Position numbers and translations under genes: made by a program
Notes under the pieces: model-generated
What the model saw: only the letters and a program-made list of their open reading frames with translations
Told to the model about the DNA's origin: nothing
Database searches by the model: none
Source: Actinoplanes solisilvae
Lineage (GTDB): Bacteria; Actinomycetota; Actinomycetes; Mycobacteriales; Micromonosporaceae
DNA length: 64,000 nucleotides
Assembly: GCF_003999975.1 (NCBI RefSeq)
Contig: NZ_RJAC01000013.1
Span: 186,001-250,000, forward strand
Reading direction: 5' to 3'
Shown: positions 34,393-42,509 of the stretch, piece by piece
How positions within the stretch are numbered: position 1 is the stretch's first letter
Layout: every line of letters starts with the position of its first letter

Positions 34393-35623
34393 GGTGTCGG
34401 CGATCGCCCGGCCCCTGGTCGACGACGGGGACCTGGGCGTTCTGCTCGACCGGGTCGGCGACGCCCGGGTCGTGATGATCGGCGAGGCCAGTCACGGCAC
34501 GCACGAGTACTACACGTGGCGGGCCGCCCTGACCCGCCGGCTGATCGCGGAGTGTGACTTCTCGTTCGTCGCCGTCGAGGGCGACTGGCCCGACTGTGAA
34601 CGGGTCGACGCGGCCGTGCGCGGTGACGCCGCAACCCCGCTGGAGGCCCTGCTCGGCTACGAACGGTGGCCGACCTGGATGTGGGCCAACGAGGAGGTCG
34701 TCGACTTCGCCGACTGGCTGTGCGCCTACAACGCGTCGTCGGCCCGGTCGGTCGGCTTCCACGGGCTCGACGTCTATTCGATGTGGGAGTCGTTGCGCGA
34801 GATCATCATGTGGCTGCGCGAGAACGATCCCGGCGCGGTCGAGCCCGCGCTCGCGGCCTATCACTGCCTCTCCGCCTATTCCGAGGACCCTCAGTCGTAC
34901 GCCTGGGCGACGCGCTTCCTGCGGGCAAGCTGCGAGGACTCGGTCGTCCGCATGCTCATCGACCTGCGCGGCCGTGACCTGGCCGTGTGGCAGAACGCCG
35001 AGGTCGTCGCGGGCGCCGAGCACTACTACCGGGCGATGGCCATGGGCGGTCCGACCGCGTGGAACGTGCGCGACCGCCACATGGACGCGACGCTGGCCCG
35101 GCTGCTCCACGGGTACGGCGCGGGGTCGCGCGCCGTCGTGTGGGCGCACAACACGCATGTCGGCGACGCGAACGCCACCGACCAGGCGGCGCTCGGCGAG
35201 GTGACGATCGGGTCGCTGGCCCGGGAGCGCTTCGGTCGCGACCAGGTCGTGCTGATCGGGCTGGGCGGCCACCGTGGCAGCGTCGTCGCGGGGCGCTCGT
35301 GGGGCGCTGCTATGGAGCCTCTACCGGTGCCACCCGGCCGGCCGGGTTCGATCGAGGACATCCTGCACGCCACCGCCCCGGCTGACGCCCTGTTCGTCTT
35401 CCCGCCGCTCGCCTCACGGCCTGACGTGCTGGTCGACGCGCTGCCGCACCGGGCGATCGGCGTGGTCTACCGGCCCGAGCTCGACGCGGGCAACTACGTG
35501 CCGTCCGTCCTCGGCGACCGCTATGACGCGTTCCTGTGGTTCGACGAGACCCGGGCGCTGCGTCCCCTGCATCCCCTGCGCGTGGACACGCACGAACTGG
35601 AGACGTACCCGTCAGGGGTTTGA
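34373..35623 (+). CDS. Erythromycin esterase family protein
   Basis: A 416-residue protein of the EreA/EreB-like superfamily (PF05139). GEASHGTHEYYTWRA carries the catalytic histidine and glutamate motif, and VEGDWPDCERVD and VVWAHNTHVGDA the other conserved residues. Classical members hydrolyse the macrolide lactone, but most environmental homologues have unknown substrates. The gene starts inside the acyltransferase gene (20-bp overlap). It could protect against a macrolide-like compound or act on a cellular ester; resistance is unproven. Confidence 0.9.
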   Translation: MHRYGDEVSAIARPLVDDGDLGVLLDRVGDARVVMIGEASHGTHEYYTWRAALTRRLIAECDFSFVAVEGDWPDCERVDAAVRGDAATPLEALLGYERWPTWMWANEEVVDFADWLCAYNASSARSVGFHGLDVYSMWESLREIIMWLRENDPGAVEPALAAYHCLSAYSEDPQSYAWATRFLRASCEDSVVRMLIDLRGRDLAVWQNAEVVAGAEHYYRAMAMGGPTAWNVRDRHMDATLARLLHGYGAGSRAVVWAHNTHVGDANATDQAALGEVTIGSLARERFGRDQVVLIGLGGHRGSVVAGRSWGAAMEPLPVPPGRPGSIEDILHATAPADALFVFPPLASRPDVLVDALPHRAIGVVYRPELDAGNYVPSVLGDRYDAFLWFDETRALRPLHPLRVDTHELETYPSGV

Positions 35624-35677
35624 CTTCTCGGCGGCCCGGCGTATTCTCAACCTACCAGTTTATAAACCAGGTGGTTG
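35620..35677 (+). promoter_or_regulatory. arsR promoter with overlapping operator dyad
   Basis: A possible -35 TTGACT (35620-35625) and -10 TATTCT (35642-35647), 16 bp apart, lead into a dyad at 35648-35677: CAACC ... GTTTATAAAC ... GGTTG. This TTTATAAA-centred palindrome is of the type bound by ArsR repressors paired with SRPBCC genes, and it touches the start of this operon. Confidence 0.6.
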
Positions 35678-35679
35678 TC

Positions 35680-36012
35680 ATGCCGGATCCGATCGACGGC
35701 GTCTTCGCCGCACTCGCCGACCCGACCCGACGAGCGATCCTCGCCCGTCTCGCCACGGCCGACGCGACCGCGGGTGAGCTCGCCGCCGACTTTCCCATCA
35801 GTCCGCAGGCCGTCTCGAAACACCTGAACGTGCTCGAGGCAGCCGGCCTGATCGTGCGAACCCGCGAGGCCCAGAGGCGGCGCTGCCGCATCGTCCCCGC
35901 CCAGGTGCGCACGGTGGCCGTCTGGGCCGAGCAGTACAGCCGGCTGTGGGAGGAGCGCTACGACGCTCTGGACAGCTACTTGGGCGAACTCCAAGCACAG
36001 GAGGAACCATGA
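35680..36012 (+). CDS. ArsR-family transcriptional regulator
   Basis: A 110-residue winged-helix protein: VFAALADPTRRAILARLATADATAGELAADFPISPQAVSKHLNVLEAAGLI is the typical ArsR DNA-binding domain. It lacks the metal cysteines of SmtB/ArsR metal sensors and belongs to the group paired with SRPBCC proteins. ATG 35680 has AGGTGG upstream, inside the palindromic operator. Its stop overlaps the next gene as ATGA, so the two are coupled. Probably an autorepressor. Confidence 0.93.
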   Translation: MPDPIDGVFAALADPTRRAILARLATADATAGELAADFPISPQAVSKHLNVLEAAGLIVRTREAQRRRCRIVPAQVRTVAVWAEQYSRLWEERYDALDSYLGELQAQEEP

Positions 36013-36467
36013 GCATCACCGTCCAGACCCCCGACGACACGACCATCGTCATGAGCCGCACCTTCGACGCGCCTCGCGACCTCGTGTTCGCCTGTCACAC
36101 CCAGCCCGAGCACATCCGCCACTGGTGGGGCCGGGGCAACCCGCTCGACGTGACGCTCGACTTCCAGGTGGGCGGCAAGTGGCGCTTCGTCGAGCACGCC
36201 GACGGCCAGGAACACGCCTTCCGCGGCGAGGTGAAGGCCATCGACGCGCCGAACGGCTTCACCTGGACCTTCGAGTACGAGCCGATGCCCGGCCACATCC
36301 TCACCGAGAACTACGTCTTCACCGAGGACGGCGGCCGCACCACGGTCACCTCCACGTCCACCTTCGACAGCAAGGACGACCGCGACGGCATGCTGCAGAG
36401 CGGCATGGAGTCGGGCGCCAACGAGTCCTACGAAGCGCTCGACGCCTACCTGCTCAAACTCTCCTGA
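36009..36467 (+). CDS. SRPBCC / AHSA1-like protein
   Basis: A 152-residue START-like ligand-binding protein. The pattern MSRTFDAPRDLVFACHTQPEHIRHWWG, then VGGKWRFV and FRGEVKAIDAPNGFTWTFEYEPMPGH, matches AHSA1/CalC-like proteins, which bind hydrophobic ligands. It overlaps the ArsR stop by 4 bp (ATGA). The pair is one of the commonest ArsR operons; the ligand is unknown. Confidence 0.93.
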   Translation: MSITVQTPDDTTIVMSRTFDAPRDLVFACHTQPEHIRHWWGRGNPLDVTLDFQVGGKWRFVEHADGQEHAFRGEVKAIDAPNGFTWTFEYEPMPGHILTENYVFTEDGGRTTVTSTSTFDSKDDRDGMLQSGMESGANESYEALDAYLLKLS

Positions 36468-36474
36468 ACCGGCC

Positions 36475-36506
36475 CGCGGCCGACGTCCACCGGGGCGCCG
36501 GCCGCG
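36475..36506 (+). terminator. Hairpin after SRPBCC gene
   Basis: CGCGGCCG (36475-36482) pairs with CGGCCGCG (36499-36506), loop 16 bases, between convergent genes. Confidence 0.5.
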
Positions 36507-36533
36507 TTGCCGCGCTGGTCCATCCCCCTTCGG

Positions 36534-36944
36534 TCAGCTCCGGACCACGGCGACCACGGGGATCGTCCGGCCCGCCTTCGACTGGTAGTCCGCCCATCCG
36601 GGGTCGGAAGCCACGGCGCGGGCGAAGGCGTCGTCGCGGTCCCGGCCCTCGAGCGGCACCGCGGTGGCCTCGTACGCCTCGGTTCCGTCCTCCACGGTCA
36701 CCGACGGGTCGGCCCGCAGATTGTGAAACCAGTCAGGGTTGCCGACGGCACCGCCGGCCGAGGCGATCACGAGGAAACGGTCCGGGCCGTCCGGGAGAAA
36801 GCCCAGAGGAGTGGTGTGCCGCTTCCCGGAGCGGGCGCCCCGGGTGGTCAGAAGAATGAGCTCACTGCCGGCGAACGGGCCGCCCACACGGCCGCCGTTG
36901 GCCCGGAACTCGTCAATGATCTGCTGGTTGAAAGGGTTGGGCAT
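36534..36944 (-). CDS. Deazaflavin-dependent nitroreductase (DDN-like)
   Basis: A 136-residue protein of the F420-dependent DDN/nitroreductase split-barrel family: FAGSELILLTTRGARSGKRHTTPLGF, FLVIASAGGAVGNPDWFHNLRADPSVTVEDG and a final YQSKAGRTIPVVAVVR. These proteins use reduced F420 to reduce nitro-imidazoles, quinones or other small molecules. ATG 36944 follows CAGGAAG. F420 is expected in this kind of actinobacterium. Confidence 0.93.
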   Translation of the reverse strand: MPNPFNQQIIDEFRANGGRVGGPFAGSELILLTTRGARSGKRHTTPLGFLPDGPDRFLVIASAGGAVGNPDWFHNLRADPSVTVEDGTEAYEATAVPLEGRDRDDAFARAVASDPGWADYQSKAGRTIPVVAVVRS

Positions 36945-37110
36945 CGTCTGCTTCCTGCTCGTCCCGAAAATTGGCTGGGGAGAACGGAAGCAGCGGAGGC
37001 CCACGGATCAACCTTCGTCCGGGTGCCCCACTCGGTAATGGCCCAAGGCCGACCCGGCAGTCACGCCTCGTACGATACCGGCCCCGCGGCCCTCACCCAA
37101 CCCAACACGC

Positions 37111-37156
37111 CCGCACCCGCACCCGCACCCGCACCCGCACCCGCACCCGCACCCGC
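37111..37156 (+). repeat. CCGCAC hexanucleotide microsatellite
   Basis: Seven perfect CCGCAC units (37111-37152) plus a partial unit. It is non-coding as far as can be seen and ends 40 bp before the second tnpB remnant. Likely variable in copy number. Confidence 0.9.
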
Positions 37157-37195
37157 GAAGCGTATTGGGCTGCGGCTGTTCCCGGGGTTGCGTCG

Positions 37196-37834
37196 GGGGG
37201 TGGCATCTGCTGACGTGGTGATAGTCGGTGGTGCTCACTGGTTGGCAATAGTGACGGTGTCAATGGAAGGAATGGGCAGCGGTCACCGGTACCCCGTAGG
37301 CAGCCGTGCCGCGACGCCACGTGCCAAATCCTAGGCAGACGACAATATGTCTCTTGACTAGTTGCCATGCGGTACGGGAGGCTGCTTTCGTCCCGATGGG
37401 CGCGGGCAGGAAGGGGGGCCGTGAGCGATGGTGTGCGTTCCGGTGTCGTCTCTGCGATCTCGGCGGCTGGCCGTGATGTCAACGTTTGTGCAAGGGCGCG
37501 TTGCGGGATCGCTTTTCCAAGACCTGCTCGGCATGGGGCGCGGTGACAGCCAAGCCGGCTCTGTCCGAGCGCGAATTCGCCTGTGAGGCGTGCGGGCTGG
37601 TCATCGACCGGACCGGAACGCCGTACTGAACCCGGCCGCTCTCGCGGTCGAGTCGGACAATACTGCCGGGAGTGGCTCGGTGGCAGCACGTGGAGCCGAC
37701 CGGAAGACCCGTGTATGCGGGCAGGTGGCTGTGAAGCGTGAACCCGGCACGACATCAGTCGGTCAGACCGGGACCGTCCCGCTGCAAGGCAGGACTACCG
37801 ACCATGTGCTCACCAAAGCACACTGAGAGGTAAC
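37196..37834 (+). pseudogene. tnpB: Decayed tnpB 3' end, copy 2
   Basis: About 97% identical by eye to 11438-12075, with some 17 differences including about three single-base indels. It has the same CSAW (for CSAC) zinc-finger lesion and the same missing base in the DRDRNA segment, so a long ORF is impossible. The downstream frame (37590-37826) reads through RNAVLNPAALAVESD, ADRKTRVCGQVAVKREPG and ends DHVLTKAH, as the C-terminus of IS607-type TnpB. The unit ends at TAAC 37834. It shares no flanking sequence with copy 1, consistent with separate insertions. Confidence 0.75.
37805..37822 (+). repeat. Terminal hairpin of tnpB remnant, copy 2
   Basis: TGTGCT (37805-37810), loop CACCAA, AGCACA (37817-37822). 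It coincides with the codons for DHVLTKAH and is unchanged from copy 1. Confidence 0.55.
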
Positions 37835-37873
37835 GGTAATGCTGGAGGGGATCGATCGAGACAGGAGCCGCAC

Positions 37874-38137
37874 ATGGAGATCTCCGGCTTTTTCACCGCC
37901 ATCATCGTCGGCCTCATCGTCGGTGCCCTGGGCCGCCTGGTCCTACCAGGCAAACAGAAGATTTCCATCCTCCTGACCATGTTGATCGGCATCATCGCCG
38001 CCCTGATCGGCACTTTCCTGGCCGCCGCCATCGGCGTGGCCGAGACTCGAGGCATCGACTGGATCGAGCTGATCCTTCAGGTCGCCCTGGCCGCCGGCGG
38101 AGTGGCTCTGGTGGCCGGCGCGCGCAGGCGTTCCTGA
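37874..38137 (+). CDS. GlsB/YeaQ/YmgE-family stress membrane protein
   Basis: An 87-residue membrane protein with three hydrophobic segments and the family pattern IIVGLIVGALGRLVLPGKQ and LIGIIAALIGTFLAAAIGV. These small transglycosylase-associated proteins are induced by stress; biochemical role unknown. ATG 37874 has ACAGGAG upstream. It starts 39 bp after the right edge of the tnpB remnant. Confidence 0.9.
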   Translation: MEISGFFTAIIVGLIVGALGRLVLPGKQKISILLTMLIGIIAALIGTFLAAAIGVAETRGIDWIELILQVALAAGGVALVAGARRRS

Positions 38138-38635
38138 CCGCGCAGCCGCAGCTCTGCGTTCCATCGCCGTTCCGCGTTCCATCGCCGATGGAGGTCGCCG
38201 GCGAACCACGTACGGCTGGGGAGCTTTCGCGGTGGGGTCTCTCGTCGGCAGGGCCCAACTTCGGCGAAACAGGCGGTTCCTACCTCCTTGATCAATCCGA
38301 GATCTTGGAGGTAGGCCCCTTGAGCGCGATCCAGGGCCCTACCTCAAGGATTAGCGAGCCGATCAAGAAGCGACGGGCTGATACCCGTGCCGGATCTGGC
38401 GGGACTGGCCTCAGCCCGGAAGCTGTCTGGGCGCCTGGTTGTGCTCCTCCGCCGTGGTGACGGCGAGCCCGCGGAGTGGCGTCCGATCCTTTGCGGAATC
38501 AGGGCTGACGTGACGTGGCGATGACGGAGTGTGACTGGATGTCGCTCCTTCGTACCACCCAAATGGTGCGTTGACGAGGGGATGTGCGAAGCTGCCCGCT
38601 ACAATCCGCAGCTCTCATTGTTCGGAGCCTTTCAT
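38138..38635. other. About 500 bp non-coding, with competing hairpins
   Basis: No convincing gene. Within it, CCTACCTCC (38279-38287) can pair with GGAGGTAGG (38307-38315), and the latter can instead pair with CCCTACCTC (38337-38345). The two structures exclude each other. There is no T-run. The rest shows nothing I recognise. Confidence 0.45.
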
Positions 38636-39886
38636 ATGGCATCGCTCCTCTCCCTTGTTGCAGGGGTCGTCGTCGGATTCGCCGCCGGGTGGTTTTACGG
38701 ACTGAAGTCCGCGAAGCGCGCCACGGTCGAGACGCCCGCCCCAAGCGCCGACACCATCCCCGCCCCGGCGACCGCCGCCGCGGCCACGACGACCGAGGGC
38801 GAGCCGAAGGCCAGCCCGGCCGCGGAACCCGAACCGGTCACCGAATCCACCACGATCACCACCGATCCGACCGCGGACGCCAAGCCGGCCACGGACGACA
38901 CACCCGCCGAGAAGACCGAGCCGATCGCGTCGGCCACCGAGCCCGAGCCCGAGCCGGTCGCCGTCGTGGACGCTGACCCGGTCGTCAAGACCGAGCCGGT
39001 CACCGTTGTGGACGCCGAGCCGGTCACCGTTGTGGACGCCGAGCCGGTCGCCGCTGCGGACGCCGAGCCGGCCGCCGCTGCGGACGCCGAGCCGACCACG
39101 AAGACCGAGACGATCACGGAGCCCGAGCCGGTCGCGGCCGTCGCCGAGCCGGTGGCGGAGATCGAGCCCAAGCCGGCTGCCGCGGCGATCGAGCCCGCGG
39201 CGGCGGCCGAGCCCGCCGCGACGGAGACCGACGCTGCTGTCGTGACGTCGCCCGCCGCCAAGCCCGCCCCGAAGCCGCGCACCGCCCGGACCCGCGCGTC
39301 GGCGAAGCCCGCCGCCGAGCCCGAGCCTGCCGTCGCGCCCGAGCCGATCGTTGTCGGCGCTTCCGCCGTTGCCGTGGAGGCCGCGCCGGTCGCCGTCGCG
39401 GAGCCCGTCGCCGTCGAGCCCGTCGCCGACCCGGTCGTGGCGGAGCCCGTTGCTGCGGCGCTCGTTGCCGCCGAGCCGGTCGTTGCGAAGCCGGTCTTCG
39501 CCGCCGCCGTGGTTGACGAGCCCGTTGCTGCGCCTGTCGTTGCCGCGCCCGTGGTTGCCGAGCCCGTCTTCTCGTCGCTCGAGTCCACGGCGGACACCAC
39601 GGCGGCCGTGCCGGGGATCGCGGAGGCCGACGAGGTTGCCGCTGTTCCCGCGCCGGTCGCGGTCGCCGCGGCGGCTGTCGAGCCCGACGACTTCACGAAG
39701 ATCGCCGGCATCGGTCCGAAGATGGCGATGGCCCTCGCCGCGGGTGGGTTCACCACCTACCAGCAGCTCGCCGACTCCGACGTCCCGGCTCTGCGCGCCG
39801 CGGTCACCGCCGCGGGCATGCGGTTGTCGCCGTCCCTGCCGACCTGGCCCGACGCGGCCAAGAAGCTGGTCGACGCCCGCAGCTGA
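38636..39886 (+). CDS. Membrane-anchored Ala/Val/Glu-rich protein with C-terminal helix-hairpin-helix
   Basis: A 416-residue protein. One N-terminal helix (LLSLVAGVVVGFAAGWFYGLK) anchors it; about 300 residues of low-complexity A/E/P/V/T follow, including repeats of the VVDAEPV type. The last 60 residues (DDFTKIAGIGPKMAMALAAGGFTTYQQLADSDVPALRAAV) are a helix-hairpin-helix of the kind found in DNA-binding and ribosomal L21-fused proteins. Such HhH ends are commonly joined to long linkers in actinobacteria. ATG 38636 with GGAG upstream. The tail is Glu-rich and possibly disordered. Function unknown; DNA binding is inference. Confidence 0.75.
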   Translation: MASLLSLVAGVVVGFAAGWFYGLKSAKRATVETPAPSADTIPAPATAAAATTTEGEPKASPAAEPEPVTESTTITTDPTADAKPATDDTPAEKTEPIASATEPEPEPVAVVDADPVVKTEPVTVVDAEPVTVVDAEPVAAADAEPAAAADAEPTTKTETITEPEPVAAVAEPVAEIEPKPAAAAIEPAAAAEPAATETDAAVVTSPAAKPAPKPRTARTRASAKPAAEPEPAVAPEPIVVGASAVAVEAAPVAVAEPVAVEPVADPVVAEPVAAALVAAEPVVAKPVFAAAVVDEPVAAPVVAAPVVAEPVFSSLESTADTTAAVPGIAEADEVAAVPAPVAVAAAAVEPDDFTKIAGIGPKMAMALAAGGFTTYQQLADSDVPALRAAVTAAGMRLSPSLPTWPDAAKKLVDARS

Positions 39887-39931
39887 GCAACACAAAGCAG
39901 CTGATCAACAAAAAGCAGCTGAGCAACACCC

Positions 39932-39966
39932 CGATGCCCGGCGAACCACGTGTTCGCCGGGCATCG
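39932..39966. terminator. 15-bp perfect hairpin terminator
   Basis: CGATGCCCGGCGAAC (39932-39946), loop CACGT, and its exact inverse at 39952-39966. It lies between convergent genes, after the HhH protein gene. Confidence 0.85.
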
Positions 39967-39968
39967 AT

Positions 39969-40088
39969 GTCCGCGGAGCTGTCCGCGGAGCTGTCCGCGG
40001 AGCTGTCCGCGGAGCTGTCCGCGGAGCTGTCCGCGGAGCTGTCCACGGATCTGTCCACGGATCTGTCCACGGATCTGTCTACAGAGAC
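39969..40088. repeat. 12-bp tandem repeats ending at the pstS stop codon
   Basis: Six GTCCGCGGAGCT units (39969-40040), three GTCCACGGATCT units (40041-40076) and one degenerate unit (40077-40088). The last one holds the stop codon (CTA on this strand) of the PstS gene. All units lie after that stop, so they are not normally translated. Confidence 0.9.
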
Positions 40089-41098
40089 GCCACCGACCGG
40101 GCCACCGCGGTTCGCAGTTCCTCGGGCAGCGCGGCATAGCCCGAGCGGGTTGCCGTCTGCTGCCCCGCGGAGCTGGCGGCGTACGTAAGGAAGCTCTTGG
40201 CCAGCTCTGAAGTGCCCTGCCGGCAGGCGATCTCGTAGGTGACCAGAACCAGCGGGTACGCCAGCGGATCGCCGGTGCGATAGTTCAGTTCCAGCGGCAG
40301 GTCACCGTCCGTGCCGGTCGTGCGCGCGGCGGCGACCGTGCGTGCCGCGGCCGCGTCGCTCAGAGCGACGAACTGGCCGGACGCGTTACCCACCCGCACC
40401 GTCGGCAGGTTGTGGAATCGCGCGTACGACGCCTCGACGTAGCCGATCGCCCCGTCGGTGCGTTCGATCTCGGCCGCCATCCGGTTGCTGCCCGCCACCC
40501 CGATCCCCTCACGCGGCGGCCAGCGAGTCCCCGGGCCCGTCGCCGCCAGGAACTTGCGGAAGTTGTCCGTCGTGCCCGAGCCGTCCGAGCGGTGGACCGT
40601 ACGAACGGGTGTCCCGGGAAGCGTCACGCCCGGGTTCTCGGCCGTGACGCGGGGATCGTTCCAGCGGGTGATCTCACCACCGAAGATGCGCGCGATCGTG
40701 GCCGGCGACAGCCGCAGGTCGTCGACGCCGGCGACGGTGTAGGCCAGCGCGATCGGCCCCACCGCCATCGGCAGGTGCAGCGCCGGCCCTTTGCAGCGCG
40801 CGGTCGCCCGGGCCCGGTCGGCCGGGGCGATCGGCGAGTCGGAACCCGCGAAGTCGCCCTGCCCGGCAAGGAACCCGCGCAGTCCGGCGCTCGAGCCCAC
40901 CCCGGCGTACGAGATGGTCGCCTGGTCGCAGCTCACCTGATAGTCCTTGATCCAGGCGCTGACGGCGTTGGCCTGCGCCGACGAACCCTGCGCGGTGACC
41001 GACCCGGCCGCGCACTCGATGGAGGCCCGTTCCGTTGGGCGGGGCGAGTCGCAGGCCGCGAGGGCCGCCACCAGCACGACGACGACGAGTTTTCGCAC
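40079..41098 (-). CDS. pstS: PstS-like phosphate-binding lipoprotein
   Basis: A 339-residue lipoprotein. The signal ends in LVAALAAC (lipobox cysteine at residue 16). The ligand-binding motif TAQGSSAQANAVSAWI, FAGSDSPIAP and VHRSDGSGTTDNFRKFLA match PstS, with the Ser/Asp phosphate ligands. It lacks a pstCAB neighbour; the only co-directional gene is the membrane protein upstream, 10 bp away. It may serve a remote Pst system or a sensory role. GTG 41098 has GAGGAGG upstream. Its stop codon lies in a tandem repeat. Confidence 0.85.
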   Translation of the reverse strand: MRKLVVVVLVAALAACDSPRPTERASIECAAGSVTAQGSSAQANAVSAWIKDYQVSCDQATISYAGVGSSAGLRGFLAGQGDFAGSDSPIAPADRARATARCKGPALHLPMAVGPIALAYTVAGVDDLRLSPATIARIFGGEITRWNDPRVTAENPGVTLPGTPVRTVHRSDGSGTTDNFRKFLAATGPGTRWPPREGIGVAGSNRMAAEIERTDGAIGYVEASYARFHNLPTVRVGNASGQFVALSDAAAARTVAAARTTGTDGDLPLELNYRTGDPLAYPLVLVTYEIACRQGTSELAKSFLTYAASSAGQQTATRSGYAALPEELRTAVARSVASL

Positions 41099-41108
41099 GG
41101 CGGCCTCC

Positions 41109-42410
41109 TCAGCGGAACTCGGCGAAGCGCTTGCGGACCGACAGCGGCACCAGCAGCAGGACGAGCCCCAGCACCGCCGCCGGCACGTACGGCCAGCCGG
41201 TGAGAAGGAGCCGGACGTCGCGCAGAGTAACGTCGAAGTCGTTCCGACGCGAAGCGGTCAGCTCGGCGACGGCGGCGTCGTAGTAGGAGAAGTCGAACGC
41301 GGCGTCACCCCGCCCGATGCCGGTCAGCGCCGCGACCGCCTCGGCCCGCTTGCCGTCGTCGGCGAGCTTGACGATGCGCTCGTGACCCGCGCGGTAGGCA
41401 CGCCAGCGGTCCAGCATCTGATCGCTGTGATGGGGGCCGCCCGCGGCCGCGGCCAACCCACTCTCTCCCGATTGCAGAGCTTCGGCCTTGCGGTCGAAGT
41501 CCTGCCGGTAGAGATCGAGGCCGTCGCTGATCAGGTAGCGCGACGTGTCGGCGGCCGCGTCGTAGCTGACCGCGCGAACCCGGGACAGTTCCAGGAAAGG
41601 CACCAGGCTGCGGTCACGCGCCTCGGCCAGTGCCCGGTCCTGCACCACCAGCACGCCGACCAGCGGGATCAGCAGCAGAACGGTCAGTGTGGTCGCCGTG
41701 ATCAGGGCCGGGTTCAGGACGCGCCGGAACCGCCGGGCCAGCCACACCTGTAAAGCGATCAGCAGGATCACCAGCGCGCCGCCCAGGACCACAGCGAGGA
41801 TCACCCCGGCTGTCTGGGTCGCGCGCTCGGCTTCGTACGCCTGGGAAAGCCTCTGCTCGCTGGCCTCGCGCAAGCTGGTCGCCGCCGGGAGCAGGTCGAG
41901 ATGCAGGATGTTGGTGGCCTGCGTGTAGTAACCGGGGGCGGCCGGGCCGGCGGTGAGGGCCTGCCAGACGCGCTCGCGATAGTCGCCGACGCCGTTGAGC
42001 AGCCGCAGCACGAGTTCGGGCGAGTCGCCGGTGGCCAGCGCGGACTGCAGGGCGGCGTCGACCTGGCGGCCGCGTTCGCGATAGGCGCCGAGCGCGTCGA
42101 TCCGGGTGCCGGCGAGTTCGTCGCGGCCGGTGGTCAGCAGCAGGCGGGCCACCTGGGCGTCGAGATCGCTGAGGGCGAAGTAGAGGTCGGCGGCGTTGGC
42201 GGCCTGCGGCGCGGCCTCGTCACCGATGACGCGCACCTGATGCTGGACCCGGGCCATGACGAGGCTGGTCGAGACGAGCAGGGCGGCGGTGATCAGGAGG
42301 GTCGCGGCGAGCCAGAGGCGCAGGCGGGCCGGAGTCTCGGGCCGGACGAGGCGACGGGTGGCCTCCAGAACTGCGGGCACGGCCTCAAGGTATGGCAAGC
42401 GAGCGGCCAT
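41109..42410 (-). CDS. Four-helix membrane protein upstream of pstS
   Basis: A 433-residue protein with hydrophobic segments near the N-terminus (LWLAATLLITAALLVSTSLVM), around residues 195-220 and 230-255 and at the C-terminus (VPAAVLGLVLLLVPLSV). The two external regions are long, helical and of the four-helix-bundle sensory type, as in methyl-accepting or 4HB domains (ALITATTLTVLLLIPL, then LVPFLELSRVRAVSYDAAADTSRYL). No kinase or cytoplasmic signalling domain is present. It ends 10 bp before pstS and probably forms an operon with it. ATG 42410 is the best start but lacks a clear ribosome site. No family name offered. Confidence 0.65.
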   Translation of the reverse strand: MAARLPYLEAVPAVLEATRRLVRPETPARLRLWLAATLLITAALLVSTSLVMARVQHQVRVIGDEAAPQAANAADLYFALSDLDAQVARLLLTTGRDELAGTRIDALGAYRERGRQVDAALQSALATGDSPELVLRLLNGVGDYRERVWQALTAGPAAPGYYTQATNILHLDLLPAATSLREASEQRLSQAYEAERATQTAGVILAVVLGGALVILLIALQVWLARRFRRVLNPALITATTLTVLLLIPLVGVLVVQDRALAEARDRSLVPFLELSRVRAVSYDAAADTSRYLISDGLDLYRQDFDRKAEALQSGESGLAAAAGGPHHSDQMLDRWRAYRAGHERIVKLADDGKRAEAVAALTGIGRGDAAFDFSYYDAAVAELTASRRNDFDVTLRDVRLLLTGWPYVPAAVLGLVLLLVPLSVRKRFAEFR

Positions 42411-42479
42411 CCGGACGGCGCGCTCATCAATTAACCCAGCGTTCTCGGCGAATTCGAACGCCGCACCCCGGAGGAAACG

Positions 42480-42506
42480 GTGGTCGACCCGACCCGGCAC
42501 ACTTGA
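42480..42506 (+). promoter_or_regulatory. Candidate leader peptide with strong ribosome site
   Basis: GGAGG (42470-42474) sits five bases before GTG 42480, which opens an eight-codon frame VVDPTRHT and then TGA. The main gene's GTG at 42510 follows three bases later in the same frame. It could be a leader peptide or an original start cut off by a stop. Confidence 0.4.
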
Positions 42507-42509
42507 CCG

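Noticed and set aside
35536..35679. N-terminal extension of ArsR
   Set aside because: The extra codons cover the previous gene's end, the promoter and operator; the ArsR family starts at M-P-D-P-I-D-G.
38615..39895. 426-residue Gly/Leu/Arg-rich minus-strand frame
   Set aside because: It mirrors the low-complexity HhH protein; the plus-strand frame has a membrane anchor and a real HhH end.
39969..40088. Possible CRISPR array
   Set aside because: The 12-bp units are contiguous with no spacers.
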